DNA from: Candidatus Hermodarchaeota archaeon
Lineage (GTDB): Archaea > Asgardarchaeota > Hermodarchaeia > Hermodarchaeales > Hermodarchaeaceae
DNA length: 15,084 nt
Reading direction: 5' to 3'
NCBI GenBank assembly: GCA_016840185.1
Contig: JAEOSV010000174.1
Span: 1 to 15,084 of the forward strand
The position numbers and the translations under genes were made by a program. Below are positions 15,066 through 15,084 of the stretch, one piece after another. The stretch's first letter is position 1, and every line of letters begins with the position of its first letter. The notes under the pieces were generated by a model that saw only the letters and a program-made list of their open reading frames with translations, ran no database searches and was not told the DNA's origin.

Positions 15066-15084
15066 CAAAAAAGTGGTCGTCCAC
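15066..15084 (+). repeat. Repeat A, copy 6 (cut by window end)
   Basis: A6 leader, then GTGGTCGTCCAC up to the last base. It is identical to copy 2 across the A-run and the stem-loop; the rest lies outside the window. Confidence 0.7.

Noticed and set aside
7281..15084. CRISPR array
   Set aside because: Repeat A copies are 0.5-2.9 kb apart with genes between them and are diverged; there are no regular spacers and no cas genes.

Overview
The window looks like a piece of an archaeal chromosome with loosely packed genes, most plausibly from an uncultured anaerobic lineage; Asgard-type is my guess, and a Firmicutes-like bacterium cannot be excluded. Reasons: strong GGAGG/GGTGAT ribosome binding sites, frequent TTG/GTG start candidates, TATA-like rather than -35/-10 promoters, anaerobe redox proteins (a flavo-diiron protein and a flavodoxin-ferredoxin fusion), and almost every gene standing alone with 50-400 bp spacers. 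There is no rRNA, tRNA, CRISPR array, transposase or integrase.

Left part (1-5.8 kb): a small zinc-ribbon protein; an ArsB/NhaD-type ion transporter on the minus strand; a 423-bp gene-free stretch; a membrane-tethered clan GH-A-like glycoside hydrolase; a two-domain GNAT-like protein on the minus strand; then a long hairpin-forming inverted repeat followed by a four-helix membrane protein with a C-terminal zinc ribbon. Middle (5.9-9.4 kb): an FprA-type flavo-diiron protein with all iron ligands, a DUF7000-type protein, a polytopic membrane protein and an HXXEE membrane protein. Right part (9.6-15 kb): a 140-aa orphan, an unusual protein with ten cysteines mostly in CX3C spacing, a secreted beta-sandwich protein with a signal peptide, a 209-aa orphan, an EFR1-like flavodoxin/2x[4Fe-4S] protein, and two small membrane proteins.

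The genes do not form one obvious pathway. FprA and the EFR1-like protein fit anaerobic electron transfer and oxygen/NO defence; the hydrolase and the secreted beta protein act outside the cell; at least six products are membrane proteins.

The main novelty is in the spaces between genes. A roughly 50-nt element (repeat A) occurs six times between 7.28 kb and the window end, always intergenic and always in the same orientation. It has an AGTGG-TCGY-CCACT hairpin beside an A-rich tract, so on the minus strand it reads as hairpin plus T-run, like a terminator or a small RNA 3' end. A second element (repeat B, about 55 nt) occurs twice, 8.7 kb apart. The plus strand also changes from G/T-rich to C/A-rich near 7.1-7.5 kb regardless of gene direction, and all repeat A copies lie at or to the right of that change. 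Other structures are an inverted repeat at 5051-5092 and a triple CAATTG motif upstream of the secreted protein gene.
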